NCBI GenBank assembly: GCA_949879765.1
Contig: CATLBQ010000001.1
Span: 159,742-222,122 of the forward strand
Direction of reading: 5' to 3'
DNA length: 62,381 bases
Source: an uncultured Bacilli bacterium
GTDB lineage: Bacteria > Bacillota_I > Bacilli_A > ML615J-28 > CAG-313
Position 1 is the first letter of the stretch, and each line of letters starts with the position of its first letter. The notes below the pieces were generated by a model that was not told where the DNA came from, did no database searches, and saw only the letters and a list, made by a program, of their open reading frames with translations. Shown here piece by piece: positions 17,568-26,209 of the stretch. The translations under genes were made by a program, and so were the position numbers.

Positions 17568-18506
17568 CTATTTCAAAACCAAATGTGCTTCTTGCAATAA
17601 TCTTTTTGTCTCTTTTACAGCATTTTCCCGAAGTAACTTTTCGGTTTCAGCATCTTTTTCAGCGTCAAGTAAAGTAAATTCATTCTTCATTTGTACTAAC
17701 AAATCATAAAATGAAGTTTGTTTCGCATAATGCCAAAAATACTCACCAAATTGCATATTTGGATAATGCCAAGGCTTTTGTGTTAATTTATAATGAATCA
17801 ATTGAATTTGTTTTTCTTCTTCCTTTTGGCTAAATTGTGGTGTTTTATTCCAATTGGAGTCAACATATACAACTTGATTTCTACACAATACATTTAAATA
17901 GTCTTGGTCTGGAGCGATGATAAATTTAACTTTTGCAAATAAAGATTTAAATTGACCAAATAAATCTTCTTCTCGCATTTTCTTCAAATTCATTACAAGT
18001 ATTCCTGAATTAAAATAATAAGGAACTGGGGCACCAACACCATCTTTGACATATTCTCTAAATTCATCACAAGATGAAACAACATCATCAGAAATGACAC
18101 CTAAATATTTACCCTCAATCGGGGTTTGGTATAACTGGGCAATATCTCCTAAAACAACAATGTCAGCATCTAAATATAGTGCCTTATCATATTCTGGAAA
18201 TAAATCAGCAATAAATAGACGATAATAAATAGCTCCAGAGTAATAATCTCTAGTGTGTAATGTATCCCCTACTGCCTGTATTCTATCATTTACATCCACA
18301 TAATGTAATTGACATCTCTCACTATTGAACGCATCCAAGCCCTCTTGATATGCCTTGTTCATACTGTCTGTTAAAATGTATACTTCATAAAAATAATCTG
18401 TTGACGCATGTTCTAACATCGATTGTAATGATACCGCTAAAAATGGGGCATAATTGTTGTCCACCGCAAAAAAGATGGGAATAATGTTTTTTTGATTTTT
18501 CTGCAT
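17568..18506 (-). CDS. Glycosyltransferase family 8 protein
   Basis: 312 residues. IIPIFFAVDNNYAPFLAVSL opens the nucleotide-sugar fold, LYLDADIVVLGDI contains the metal-binding DxD, and YFNSGILVMNLKKMRE and APDQDYLNVLC are GT8 landmarks. GT8 enzymes retain anomeric configuration, typically using UDP-glucose or UDP-galactose for lipopolysaccharide or glycolipid sugars. It heads a three-gene operon with two acyltransferase-like genes. The only good Shine-Dalgarno sequence lies about 37 bases before the ATG, with a hairpin between them. Confidence 0.88.
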   Translation of the reverse strand: MQKNQKNIIPIFFAVDNNYAPFLAVSLQSMLEHASTDYFYEVYILTDSMNKAYQEGLDAFNSERCQLHYVDVNDRIQAVGDTLHTRDYYSGAIYYRLFIADLFPEYDKALYLDADIVVLGDIAQLYQTPIEGKYLGVISDDVVSSCDEFREYVKDGVGAPVPYYFNSGILVMNLKKMREEDLFGQFKSLFAKVKFIIAPDQDYLNVLCRNQVVYVDSNWNKTPQFSQKEEEKQIQLIHYKLTQKPWHYPNMQFGEYFWHYAKQTSFYDLLVQMKNEFTLLDAEKDAETEKLLRENAVKETKRLLQEAHLVLK

Positions 18507-18515
18507 AATACGATT

Positions 18516-18549
18516 AGATTAGTAAACTAAAAACTAATCTATTCCTCCT
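18516..18549 (-). promoter_or_regulatory. Hairpin between Shine-Dalgarno and start of the GT8 gene
   Basis: In the message AGGAGG (18549-18544) is followed by AGATTAGT...ACTAATCT (18540-18516), an 8-bp stem, and the ATG comes nine bases later. Folding would bring the site to about 12 bases from the start. Confidence 0.5.
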
Positions 18550-18696
18550 TTTCTTTTTTCATCTTGACCATTTTAACACATTTCGACTTATTCTGCAATC
18601 TATTCTCCACTTTCTGACTATAAAGTCATCATTCAAAAAGGAGAATTTCTCTATTTGTCTCTCTACTCCAAGTAGAATTTGCATTTTTTATGCCAG

Positions 18697-18730
18697 TTTA
18701 CTTGAATAAATGAAGGTTTTATGATAAAAT
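18697..18730 (+). promoter_or_regulatory. Promoter region of the XRE regulator gene (two registers)
   Basis: TTTACT (18697-18702), 17, TATGAT (18720-18725), or TTGAAT (18703-18708), 16, TAAAAT (18725-18730). Either places the transcript start within a few bases of the ATG, so the message may be nearly leaderless. Confidence 0.4.
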
Positions 18731-18736
18731 GAGAGT

Positions 18737-19372
18737 ATGAATGAATTAATTGAAATCAATAGTGATATCAAAAGCATTATTGCAACAAATATCACAAAAT
18801 ATCGTAAGCAAATGGGTTTAACCCAACTTGAACTTGCAGAAAAACTAAATTATTCCGATAAAACATTATCAAAATGGGAGCGAGCCGAATCTGTTCCCGA
18901 TGTTATCACATTAAAACAACTAGCCGATTTATTTGGCATCAGTGTAGATATTTTAATCAGTGAAGAAGGTACTAGTACTGCTTTTACAATGCCAAAAAAA
19001 GAAAAGAAAGGAATTACAAAATCAAGCATTGTATGCATCAATTTGTTATCACTTGGAATTGTTTGGTTAGTCGCAACGTTTGTTTTTGTTGTCGGACGAC
19101 TGATTACAAGGGATCATTTTGACTATTGGTGGTTATCTTTTATCTATGCTATTCCTGTTTCCGCAATTGTTCTTCTTGTTTTTTCTTGCATTTGGGGTAA
19201 TCATATTCTCAATTTTGTTTATACGTCTATTTTAATATGGACTTTTACACTTGCCCTTCATTTGAGCATTCCACTTGAAGGCAGTTCTATGCTATATCTC
19301 ATACCTATTCCTTTAGAGATAATGGCTTTTATTTTCTTTATCATATTCAAACGCAAAAAAAATTCAAATTAA
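18737..19372 (+). CDS. XRE-family transcriptional regulator with C-terminal membrane domain
   Basis: 211 residues. Residues about 15-70 form a helix-turn-helix of the Cro/CI type (MGLTQLELAEKLNYSDKTLS followed by KWERAESVPDVITLKQLADLF). After a lysine-rich hinge come four hydrophobic segments (about 97-205). Such membrane-anchored XRE regulators are common in Firmicutes, and their membrane part may sense envelope state; no ligand is known. It is divergent from the glycolipid cassette and may regulate it or itself. The only upstream Shine-Dalgarno candidate is a weak GAGAG. Confidence 0.82.
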   Translation: MNELIEINSDIKSIIATNITKYRKQMGLTQLELAEKLNYSDKTLSKWERAESVPDVITLKQLADLFGISVDILISEEGTSTAFTMPKKEKKGITKSSIVCINLLSLGIVWLVATFVFVVGRLITRDHFDYWWLSFIYAIPVSAIVLLVFSCIWGNHILNFVYTSILIWTFTLALHLSIPLEGSSMLYLIPIPLEIMAFIFFIIFKRKKNSN

Positions 19373-19397
19373 AGTTACCTTTTGAGGTAACTTTTTA
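19371..19397 (+). terminator. Intrinsic terminator of the XRE gene
   Basis: AAAGTTACCT/AGGTAACTTT, loop TTTG, T-run. Confidence 0.85.
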
Positions 19398-19442
19398 TTA
19401 TCACTTGATATTAAAAATCCTCCTTACACTAATATAGTAGCG

Positions 19443-19475
19443 AAAAGGTACCTAAATATATTCAGGTACCTTTTT
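19443..19475. terminator. Second hairpin, probably bidirectional
   Basis: AAAAGGTACCT/AGGTACCTTTT around a ten-base AT loop with TTTTT on the plus strand; it lies between the converging XRE and lipoprotein genes. Confidence 0.6.
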
Positions 19476-19595
19476 CATGTTTTTTAAATAATTAATCATG
19501 GTAATATATTTTCATAAATAATAAATAAAAAAACAACACAAATTGCAATTAGAATGCAAAATGAATTATAAATTTTTCTCCTTAATTTCTCTCAG

Positions 19596-19934
19596 CTACT
19601 GAATCAATTCAAACTCTACAGTTACTATGATTTTCGTTTGTTTATAATCATTTATAACCGCAAGGTAAGTATTTGTTTTATTTTCTTCTATTATTACACC
19701 ATTACATTTCCATTCTTTTACCTGATAACCTTCATCTGGAAAAGCATAAAATTTCAATTGCTGACCTTTTTTTCCACCCCTAAGTACAATTGGTGATGTG
19801 TCTCCTCCCCATTCTGGTTCAACTCTGCCGTTTTCACCTATAACATTATAGTGGAACTCATAACCATAATCAACACATGACGTCACAAAACACAAATTGA
19901 ATATTATAATTAAAATAAATACACTAATCTTCAT
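19596..19934 (-). CDS. Small lipoprotein with InlB-type repeat-like fold
   Basis: 112 residues with a lipoprotein signal (hydrophobic ISVFILIIIFNLCFVTSC, lipobox ending at the cysteine). The rest follows the pattern of divergent InlB B repeats: a Gly-rich start, FPDEGYQVKEWKCNGV, and an alternating TKIIVTVEFE strand. It is therefore a surface-anchored beta protein of unknown role. AGGAGG lies 18 bases before the ATG at 19934; a five-codon frame that starts four bases after AGGAGG ends in TGA overlapping this ATG, so translation may be coupled. A strong promoter with an inverted repeat lies 234 bases upstream. Confidence 0.65.
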   Translation of the reverse strand: MKISVFILIIIFNLCFVTSCVDYGYEFHYNVIGENGRVEPEWGGDTSPIVLRGGKKGQQLKFYAFPDEGYQVKEWKCNGVIIEENKTNTYLAVINDYKQTKIIVTVEFELIQ

Positions 19935-20167
19935 TTTTTTTCTCTCATAAATCCTCCTATTTTCTTTCAACATCCAAATTCAATGTAAAGTTATTATCTA
20001 TTCTATAATAGTTATAGATTTTAGCCTAAAATAAGTTTTCTACTCGCATGTATGTATATCAGTTTTTTATCTTATGCTTTATTTCGAAGCTTAATTTCTT
20101 ATTTTCATATCCCATTCCTTTATTCTACAATCCTGATTGAACAAATATTTAACATATTTTATTTGTT

Positions 20168-20208
20168 AATATATCAAATATAAAATTTTTTGTCAATAGT
20201 TTGATATA
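20168..20208 (-). promoter_or_regulatory. Sigma-A promoter with flanking inverted repeat
   Basis: TTGACA (20191-20196), 17 bases, TATATT (20168-20173). A 9-bp inverted repeat TATATCAAA (20170-20178) and TTTGATATA (20200-20208) brackets the core, which is typical of a repressor operator; the regulator is unknown. Confidence 0.75.
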
Positions 20209-20304
20209 ATCTACCTTACCCAATATGAATTTATAAGTTACTAGAAATTAAAATATGCCCACTTTTTCCATCTTAGTAATCTCCAATTGAATTCGTTTCA
20301 AAGT

Positions 20305-20340
20305 AAAAATAGCCATTTTCAAAAAGAAATGGCTATTTTT
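20305..20340 (-). terminator. Intrinsic terminator of ppdK
   Basis: 14-bp stem AAAAATAGCCATTT/AAATGGCTATTTTT, eight-base loop. Confidence 0.88.
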
Positions 20341-20362
20341 GTTATTTTTTAAATATTTAGTT

Positions 20363-22999
20363 CTATTTTTTTGTTCTAGGATTACGAATATTCGCTTGCG
20401 CAGCAGCTAATCTTGCCACTGGTACACGATATGGTGAACAGGATACATAATCAAGTCCTGCTTTATGATAAAACTCGATTGATTTAGGATCTCCACCGGT
20501 TTCACCACATACACCAACATGTAGGTCATTTCTTGTTGCACGACCCAATTGAACAGCCATATTTACAAGTTTTCCTACACCATTTTGATCTAATGTCTTA
20601 AATGGATCTTCTTCAAAAATCTTGTTTTCATAATAAGATGGTAAGAATTTACCTGCATCATCACGTGAGAAACCAAATGTCATTTGGGTTAAATCGTTAG
20701 TACCAAATGAGAAGAATTCAGCATCTTCCGCGATTTCATCTGCTAATAATGCGGCACGAGGAATTTCAATCATTGTACCTACATGATATTGTAAATCAAG
20801 ACCTGATGCAGCAATAAGTTTATCAGCTGTATTGGTAATAATTTGTTTAACATATTTTAATTCTTTTGCCTCTAATACAAGTGGTACCATAATTTCTGGA
20901 GAAACCATCTTTCCAGTTTTTTTAGACACATTGATAGCAGCTTGAATGATAGCTGTTGTCTGCATTTCACAAATCTCTGGATATGTTACAGCAAGACGAC
21001 ATCCGCGATGTCCCATCATTGGATTAGCTTCATGCAATTCAGCAATGCGATCTTTAACTTCTGCAATAGTTTTTCCAGTAGCAGTAGCCAACTCTTCAAT
21101 TAATGATTCTTCTTGAGGTAAGAATTCATGTAGTGGTGGATCAAGTAAACGAACATTTACATTCATACCATCCATAATTTCATATAATTCCTCAAAATCT
21201 TTTTGTTGCATTGGTTCAATTTCAGCTAAAGCCGCACGACGTCCTTCTGGAGTTTCTGCAAGAATCATCTTTCTCATTGAGAAAATACGGTCTTTTTCAA
21301 AGAACATATGTTCAGTACGACATAGTCCAATTCCCTCAGCACCAAAGATAGCTGCTTGTTTCGCATCTCTTGGTGTATCCGCATTGGTACGTACATGTAA
21401 AGCACGATTTTCATCAACCCAACCCATCAATCTGCCAAAATAACCCGAAGTTAAATCAGGACTTACGGTTTTGATGGCACCAAGATAGACTTTACCTGTT
21501 GATCCATCAATAGAGAAAGTATCATCTGAAGTATATACCTTACCATTGATTGTAACTGTTTTCTTTTCTTCATCAATGACCGCAGCAGCACAACCACAAA
21601 CGCAGCATTTTCCCATACCACGTGCAACTACTGCAGCATGTGAAGTCATACCTCCACGCATAGTTAAAATGGCTTCTGATGCTACCATACCTACAATATC
21701 CTCAGGTGAAGTTTCAGCGCGTACCAAAACGACTTTTTCACCTTTAGCATGTCTTTCTTCTGCCTCTTCTGCAGTAAAGGCAAGCTTACCTGTTCCTGCA
21801 CCAGGACCAGCAGCAAGACCAGATGCAATAGGAGTTGCATTTTTTAACTCATTTTTATCGAATTCTGGTAATAACAATTTGTCAAATGACATAGCATCAA
21901 TTCTAAGCACAGCTTCTTCTTTAGTGATTAAACCTTCATCAACCAAATCGCAAGCAATTTTTAACGCAGCAGCAGGTGTTCTTTTACCATTACGAGTTTG
22001 AAGGAAATATAATTTTCCATCTTCAACAGTAAATTCCATATCTTGCATATCGCGATAGTGTTTTTCCATCAATTGAATTGTATCAATGAATTGTTGATAT
22101 ACATCTGGCATACGTCTTTTTAATTCATCAATATGAAGTGGTGTACGAATACCCGCAACAACATCTTCACCTTGTGCATTTGGTAAATATTCCGCAGAAA
22201 TAACTTTTTCACCAGTACCAGGGTCACGTGAGAAAGCAACACCAGTACCAGAAGTTTCACCTTTATTACCGAAAGCCATAGATTGAACATTTACAGCAGT
22301 ACCCCAAGAATATGGAATATTGTTCATCATACGATATACATTTGCACGAGGATTATCCCATGATCTAAATACAGCAGTAACGGCTTCAATCAATTGAGCA
22401 TATGGATCAGTTGGGAAATCTTCACCAAATGTCTTTTTATAGTATGCTTTATATTTTACAACAAGTTCTTTTAATTCATCTGCTGTAATTTCAGTATCCA
22501 ATTGATATCCTTTTGTTTGTTTCAACTCTTCTAACATTTTGTCCATCTCTGTACGAGGATGACCTTTTGCAATATTCGTAAACATCAAGATGAAACGACG
22601 ATAACTGTCATAAGCAAAACGTTCATTATTGGTTTCTTTTGAAAGCACTTCTACGGTTTGATCATTCAAACCTAAATTCAAAATTGTATCCATCATACCA
22701 GGCATAGAAACTCTAGCCCCAGAACGAACAGATACCAATAATGGTTTATGATCACCACCAAAGTTCTTTCCAGTTTCCTGTTCAATGTTTTTTACGGCAG
22801 CATAAATTTCTTCAATTAAATCATCAGGAAGTTTTTTTCCTGATTCATAATAAAGAGTACATGCTTCTGTAGTAATGGTAAAACCTTGTGGAATAGGCAC
22901 ACCAATATGTGTCATTTCAGCAAGTCCTGCACCTTTACCACCCAAAAGGTTACGCATATCTGCCTTACCTTCTTTGAATAAATAAACAAATTTACTCAT
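20363..22999 (-). CDS. ppdK: Pyruvate, phosphate dikinase
   Basis: 878 residues, the normal length. The nucleotide-binding part begins LLGGKGAGLAEMTHIGVPIP; the central phosphohistidine site is GGMTSHAAVVARGMGK; the C-terminal pyruvate barrel contains GTNDLTQMTFGFSRDD and the HVGVCGE stretch. It interconverts pyruvate, ATP and phosphate with phosphoenolpyruvate, AMP and pyrophosphate in the cytoplasm, in fermenters often serving glycolysis. Transcribed alone from its own promoter with AAAGGAG before the start. No regulatory kinase/phosphatase gene is adjacent. Confidence 0.97.
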   Translation of the reverse strand: MSKFVYLFKEGKADMRNLLGGKGAGLAEMTHIGVPIPQGFTITTEACTLYYESGKKLPDDLIEEIYAAVKNIEQETGKNFGGDHKPLLVSVRSGARVSMPGMMDTILNLGLNDQTVEVLSKETNNERFAYDSYRRFILMFTNIAKGHPRTEMDKMLEELKQTKGYQLDTEITADELKELVVKYKAYYKKTFGEDFPTDPYAQLIEAVTAVFRSWDNPRANVYRMMNNIPYSWGTAVNVQSMAFGNKGETSGTGVAFSRDPGTGEKVISAEYLPNAQGEDVVAGIRTPLHIDELKRRMPDVYQQFIDTIQLMEKHYRDMQDMEFTVEDGKLYFLQTRNGKRTPAAALKIACDLVDEGLITKEEAVLRIDAMSFDKLLLPEFDKNELKNATPIASGLAAGPGAGTGKLAFTAEEAEERHAKGEKVVLVRAETSPEDIVGMVASEAILTMRGGMTSHAAVVARGMGKCCVCGCAAAVIDEEKKTVTINGKVYTSDDTFSIDGSTGKVYLGAIKTVSPDLTSGYFGRLMGWVDENRALHVRTNADTPRDAKQAAIFGAEGIGLCRTEHMFFEKDRIFSMRKMILAETPEGRRAALAEIEPMQQKDFEELYEIMDGMNVNVRLLDPPLHEFLPQEESLIEELATATGKTIAEVKDRIAELHEANPMMGHRGCRLAVTYPEICEMQTTAIIQAAINVSKKTGKMVSPEIMVPLVLEAKELKYVKQIITNTADKLIAASGLDLQYHVGTMIEIPRAALLADEIAEDAEFFSFGTNDLTQMTFGFSRDDAGKFLPSYYENKIFEEDPFKTLDQNGVGKLVNMAVQLGRATRNDLHVGVCGETGGDPKSIEFYHKAGLDYVSCSPYRVPVARLAAAQANIRNPRTKK

Positions 23000-23051
23000 T
23001 TTATAACTCCTTTTCGAAAAATAATTAGTTTATATTAAAACCTACCTCATT

Positions 23052-23080
23052 ATTATAACATAATTCCCTAATTTTGGCAA
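23052..23080 (-). promoter_or_regulatory. Sigma-A promoter for ppdK
   Basis: TTGCCA (23075-23080), 17 bases, TATAAT (23052-23057). Confidence 0.85.
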
Positions 23081-23085
23081 ATAAA

Positions 23086-23129
23086 ACATCATAAAAGCAA
23101 AATATCCATCCTATTTTGTTTTATGATGT
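23086..23129 (-). terminator. Intrinsic terminator of the LRR gene
   Basis: ACATCATAAAA/TTTTATGATGT plus inner CAAAATA/TATTTTG with one bulged base; TTTATTT follows on the minus strand. Confidence 0.85.
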
Positions 23130-23135
23130 CTTCTA

Positions 23136-24131
23136 TTATGGTTGAATGAAAATCATCTTTTCTATTGTCTCTTGATCTAGAAAGGTACTACTGGATAGTA
23201 ATTTTTCAATTACCTTTTTCTTAAAATCTTCTGTTGTTACATAGATTTTCAAGGCTTCATTCCTAGGCAACATAGCATATCCAAAATCTTCCAAACTATC
23301 AGGGATAGCAATTCGCACTAGTTTTGTACAATGAGAAAAAGCCAAGTTACCTATTGAAACCATTCCTCTAGGTAAATCAACGTTTGATAGTGCACTACAA
23401 TTTTCAAATCCCTTACTATCTATTCTCTCTAGATTTGTCCCCAAATCTAATTGATTTAATTTTGAACAATTGGCAAAAGCCTCCGCACCAACTGCAGTCA
23501 CATTTTCAAACTGTATACCTTCTAATGAAGGATGTTGATAAAAGGCCTTTTGATAAATATGCTGCACAGATTGGTTTACTTTGACAATATGTCTAGACTG
23601 ATTTTGCATTTCTACCTTTCCCATTGGATATTTGATTAACACGGTCTGATCCTTATTGTATAATATACCATCCACTGCACTAAATATTTGATTTTCAGGG
23701 TGAACGGTTATAGATATAAGTGCAGTAGCTGCTGAAAATATATTTTTTCCATATGGATATTCTTCTAAATCTTGAGGGTTAGTGGAAGTTCCAATATAAT
23801 GAATATTTTTCCCAATGCTAATTTGCTGAATCCGGTTAAATTTTGAAAAATTTTGATTGGCATTATCAATCAACTGAGTGACGGGAATTCCATCTATACT
23901 ATCAGGTATCACAATGGTTGCTCCCGATTTATTAGCAACGCTTTTGAGTCCATAAATGATGTATTCTTTTTTATCTGTAGAAAGTTCTATATGAAATGTA
24001 GCTTGTGCTTCAGCCAATTCTTTACTTATTTTATTGTTGGTATGACTCCAATTTAAAACCACAATAATTGTCAAAGCCACAATCACACACAACAATATCA
24101 CTGTACATATAATGATTTGTTTTTTCTTCAT
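23136..24131 (-). CDS. Membrane-anchored leucine-rich repeat protein (BspA type)
   Basis: 331 residues: a basic start and one membrane segment (about 5-28), then an extracellular region with irregular leucine-rich repeats of the BspA/LRR_5 class, visible as FENVTAVGAEAFANCSKLNQ, LERIDSKGFENCSALSNVDL and MVSIGNLAFSHCTKLVRIAI. The repeats follow the rule 'x-x-I-x-x-x-A-F-x-x-C-x-x-L'. Such proteins act at the cell surface in adhesion or substrate binding. The last 40 residues leave the repeat pattern. Transcribed alone toward ppdK. Confidence 0.82.
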   Translation of the reverse strand: MKKKQIIICTVILLCVIVALTIIVVLNWSHTNNKISKELAEAQATFHIELSTDKKEYIIYGLKSVANKSGATIVIPDSIDGIPVTQLIDNANQNFSKFNRIQQISIGKNIHYIGTSTNPQDLEEYPYGKNIFSAATALISITVHPENQIFSAVDGILYNKDQTVLIKYPMGKVEMQNQSRHIVKVNQSVQHIYQKAFYQHPSLEGIQFENVTAVGAEAFANCSKLNQLDLGTNLERIDSKGFENCSALSNVDLPRGMVSIGNLAFSHCTKLVRIAIPDSLEDFGYAMLPRNEALKIYVTTEDFKKKVIEKLLSSSTFLDQETIEKMIFIQP

Positions 24132-24182
24132 ATTCGTATCCTCTTTGTTTCATTATACAAAAAATTGGAAAGTTTTTCAAAA

Positions 24183-24804
24183 CTATGGCTCTTTTTTTAT
24201 ATGATGCCCAAAAGATGAAAGTTCATACATGATTACATACTGCTCAATCATTTGTTGTTTTTGAAGGGATTTTATTTTCCGATAATTCATTATACCTAGT
24301 GCAAGTGCAATGATACACCAACCATAATATCGAAAAAAGAAACCAACTAAAAAGAAAGGGACCAAGAATAAGATACCGATATAAACGCATAACAATTGTA
24401 TATGCGTATGTTTTCCAAATAAGTCAAATACAATACGATACCCATCTAATGGAAATATTGGCAAAATGTTAAAGAAAATCATAAGTTGATTATATTGAAT
24501 GACCAATGCAATTTTTTCATAAACTTGAAATGGTAAAAGCAAAAGGAGTAAGAGTATATTGATAGTCAGGCCTACCCATATTGATGAGTACCTTCTTCCA
24601 CTTTTCGTGAATCGGATTCGTGTTCGCTTTGACTACGCCACCAATTAACGATAATGTAATACTTTCCACTTCTCCGCCAAATATAACAATCCAAAAAATA
24701 TGACCCAATTCATGAAGGAGGATGGTTATTCCTATCCCTAGTGCCTCAATAAAGAAACCACAACATCCCGCAAGTATACAAAATAAAACAAACCCTATAT
24801 GCAT
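24183..24804 (-). pseudogene. spoIVFB: Stage IV sporulation protein FB (M50 protease), frameshifted
   Basis: Two overlapping minus-strand frames together encode one M50 intramembrane protease. The first (start 24804) has the zinc motif LLHELGHIFW and the stretch LSLIGGVVKA; the second carries NILPIFPLDGYRI, the third zinc-ligand motif. The break is at the GGG read from 24577-24575: with one G less the frame continues as INMVGLTINILLLLLL and joins the two halves exactly. SpoIVFB cleaves pro-sigma-K in the mother cell. The start lies one base beyond the spoIVFA stop with GGAAG upstream. The lesion is either a real inactivating mutation or a base error in the assembly. Confidence 0.82.
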
Positions 24805-24805
24805 T

Positions 24806-25435
24806 TTAATCTTCCGACATATCGTAAAAGTCATATGCTTTCCCATCCTTTTGAATTTTTACTATAAATGTATATTTTCCTTTTTCTTCTGTTGCCAGTC
24901 CTAAAATACTTTCACTTGAAACATAACTATAAATGGCAACATCTGCTGTTTTGAGTCCAATATACGTATACTCAAAGTCATCTATCGACTGAATGGTAAT
25001 CGAAAAGCTGCCATCTTGGCCTTTTTTAATACAAGAAACTACCCCACTAGTTAAATTCTTTACACCATTAAAAGCGGTGTTTTCAACATAATTTAGGCCT
25101 TGATGAAATACAACTTGCTCATAAATATCTGTTTGATAAACGATTTGATCAATATCTTTGGGCAAAAAGTTCCCAAATAACGCATTAAATGTTCCTGCTA
25201 ATTTCATAAAATTCCAATTGCGCTCTATTGTTTTTTCTCTTAGTGTAAGTCCATCTTTAAATGTAATAACACGATTGCTAACGACCAATCCAAGTAGAAC
25301 AATTGAACTCAAAAAAATGCGAAAAAATAATTTTGTTACATAATTATAATGTATCTTTCGCTTGGTTTCATTGGATGTATGCGCTTTTTCTTTCATTGCT
25401 TTTTGGTATCGATATACCAAACTATCTTTTTTCAT
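24806..25435 (-). CDS. spoIVFA: SpoIVFA-like protein (stage IV sporulation, SpoIVFB partner)
   Basis: 209 residues: a basic cytoplasmic N-terminus, one membrane segment (about 33-53) and an extracellular part with weak similarity to the degenerate LytM/M23 fold of SpoIVFA (GVVSCIKKGQDGSFSITIQS, then YVSSESILGLATEEKGKYTF). It lacks the metal-binding residues of active M23 peptidases. In Bacillus, SpoIVFA holds SpoIVFB inactive in the outer forespore membrane until the signal from the forespore. The immediately downstream M50 gene is the strongest support; sequence alone would be weak. GAGGTGATG precedes the start. Confidence 0.72.
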   Translation of the reverse strand: MKKDSLVYRYQKAMKEKAHTSNETKRKIHYNYVTKLFFRIFLSSIVLLGLVVSNRVITFKDGLTLREKTIERNWNFMKLAGTFNALFGNFLPKDIDQIVYQTDIYEQVVFHQGLNYVENTAFNGVKNLTSGVVSCIKKGQDGSFSITIQSIDDFEYTYIGLKTADVAIYSYVSSESILGLATEEKGKYTFIVKIQKDGKAYDFYDMSED

Positions 25436-25473
25436 ACCATCACCTCAATTATTTTATGAATTTCTAGACATAT

Positions 25474-26151
25474 TTAGAACAATTTAAAAATTTTTGAATT
25501 TCTCTTCATACTATAAAATGTATGACCAATAATGATATGATCTAAAATTTGTATCCCCATTACACCAGACAATTTAAGCAACTTTTCCGTCGCTTTCAAA
25601 TCAGCTATGCTAGGTGTAGAATCACCACTAGGATGATTATGGACAAGAATGATGGCCGAAGCAGAAAATTTAACTGCCCATTTGAAAACATCTCTACCAT
25701 CAATCAGTGATGCATTGATTGTGCCTTGTGTAATCAACTGCTCTTGAATCAATACTCCTTTCGTATTTAAATATAATGCATATAGACATTCTATCGTCAG
25801 CATACTCATTTTGGGATGAAAATGCTCAAATACTTGCTCTGGTGTGGTGTAGATTTGAAATTCTTTATCCACTTGCATAATCCTTTTTCCAAATTCAATG
25901 GATGCAAGTAGGCCAATTGCCTTAGTAGGGCCGATTCCTTTGATATGTAGTAATTCTTGCAGTGACATATCCTTAAACTTGGCTATAGATTGAAAAGAAT
26001 ATAAGACTTTTTTAGAAAGTTCCATCACATTTTCTTCTTTTGTTCCTGTTCTTAAGAGAATAGCTAAAAGTTCAATATTTGATAAGGTTGCTACACCATA
26101 TTTTATGGCTTTTTCCCGTGGTTGTTCAAAAAGAGGTACTTCTTTTAACAT
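25474..26151 (-). CDS. radC: RadC/JAMM-domain protein
   Basis: 225 residues with a helix-hairpin-helix region (ELLHIKGIGPTKAIGLLASI) and a JAMM metal site HNHPSGDSTPSIAD. Despite the name, a DNA-repair role is not established for the family. The usual family start, P-R-E-K-A-x-x-x-G, lies just inside the chosen ATG at 26151. Its best Shine-Dalgarno, GAAAGGTG, is unusually far away and sits in the 3' arm of a hairpin that follows folC, so translation may be weak or controlled by that hairpin. Confidence 0.88.
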   Translation of the reverse strand: MLKEVPLFEQPREKAIKYGVATLSNIELLAILLRTGTKEENVMELSKKVLYSFQSIAKFKDMSLQELLHIKGIGPTKAIGLLASIEFGKRIMQVDKEFQIYTTPEQVFEHFHPKMSMLTIECLYALYLNTKGVLIQEQLITQGTINASLIDGRDVFKWAVKFSASAIILVHNHPSGDSTPSIADLKATEKLLKLSGVMGIQILDHIIIGHTFYSMKRNSKIFKLF

Positions 26152-26160
26152 AAAGCAAAA

Positions 26161-26196
26161 CACACACCTTTCACTCAATAATACGAAAGGTGTGTG
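26161..26196 (-). terminator. Hairpin between folC and radC
   Basis: 12-bp perfect stem CACACACCTTTC/GAAAGGTGTGTG with loop of twelve; downstream tail TTTTGCTTT is a weak U-tract. It can both end the valS-folC message and mask the radC ribosome binding site. Confidence 0.6.
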
Positions 26197-26209
26197 TATT
26201 TTTCGTTAT

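Larger units (their letters stand above)
19974..20362. other. Intergenic region: lipoprotein leader, promoter and ppdK terminator
   Basis: Contains the ppdK terminator, a strong minus-strand promoter, and about 230 bases of AT-rich leader for the lipoprotein in which I see no gene. Confidence 0.6.

Noticed and set aside
25451-25479. Sigma-E promoter for spoIVFA (CATAAAAT at 25451-25458)
   Set aside because: The -35 match is poor and the transcript would begin inside the ribosome binding site.
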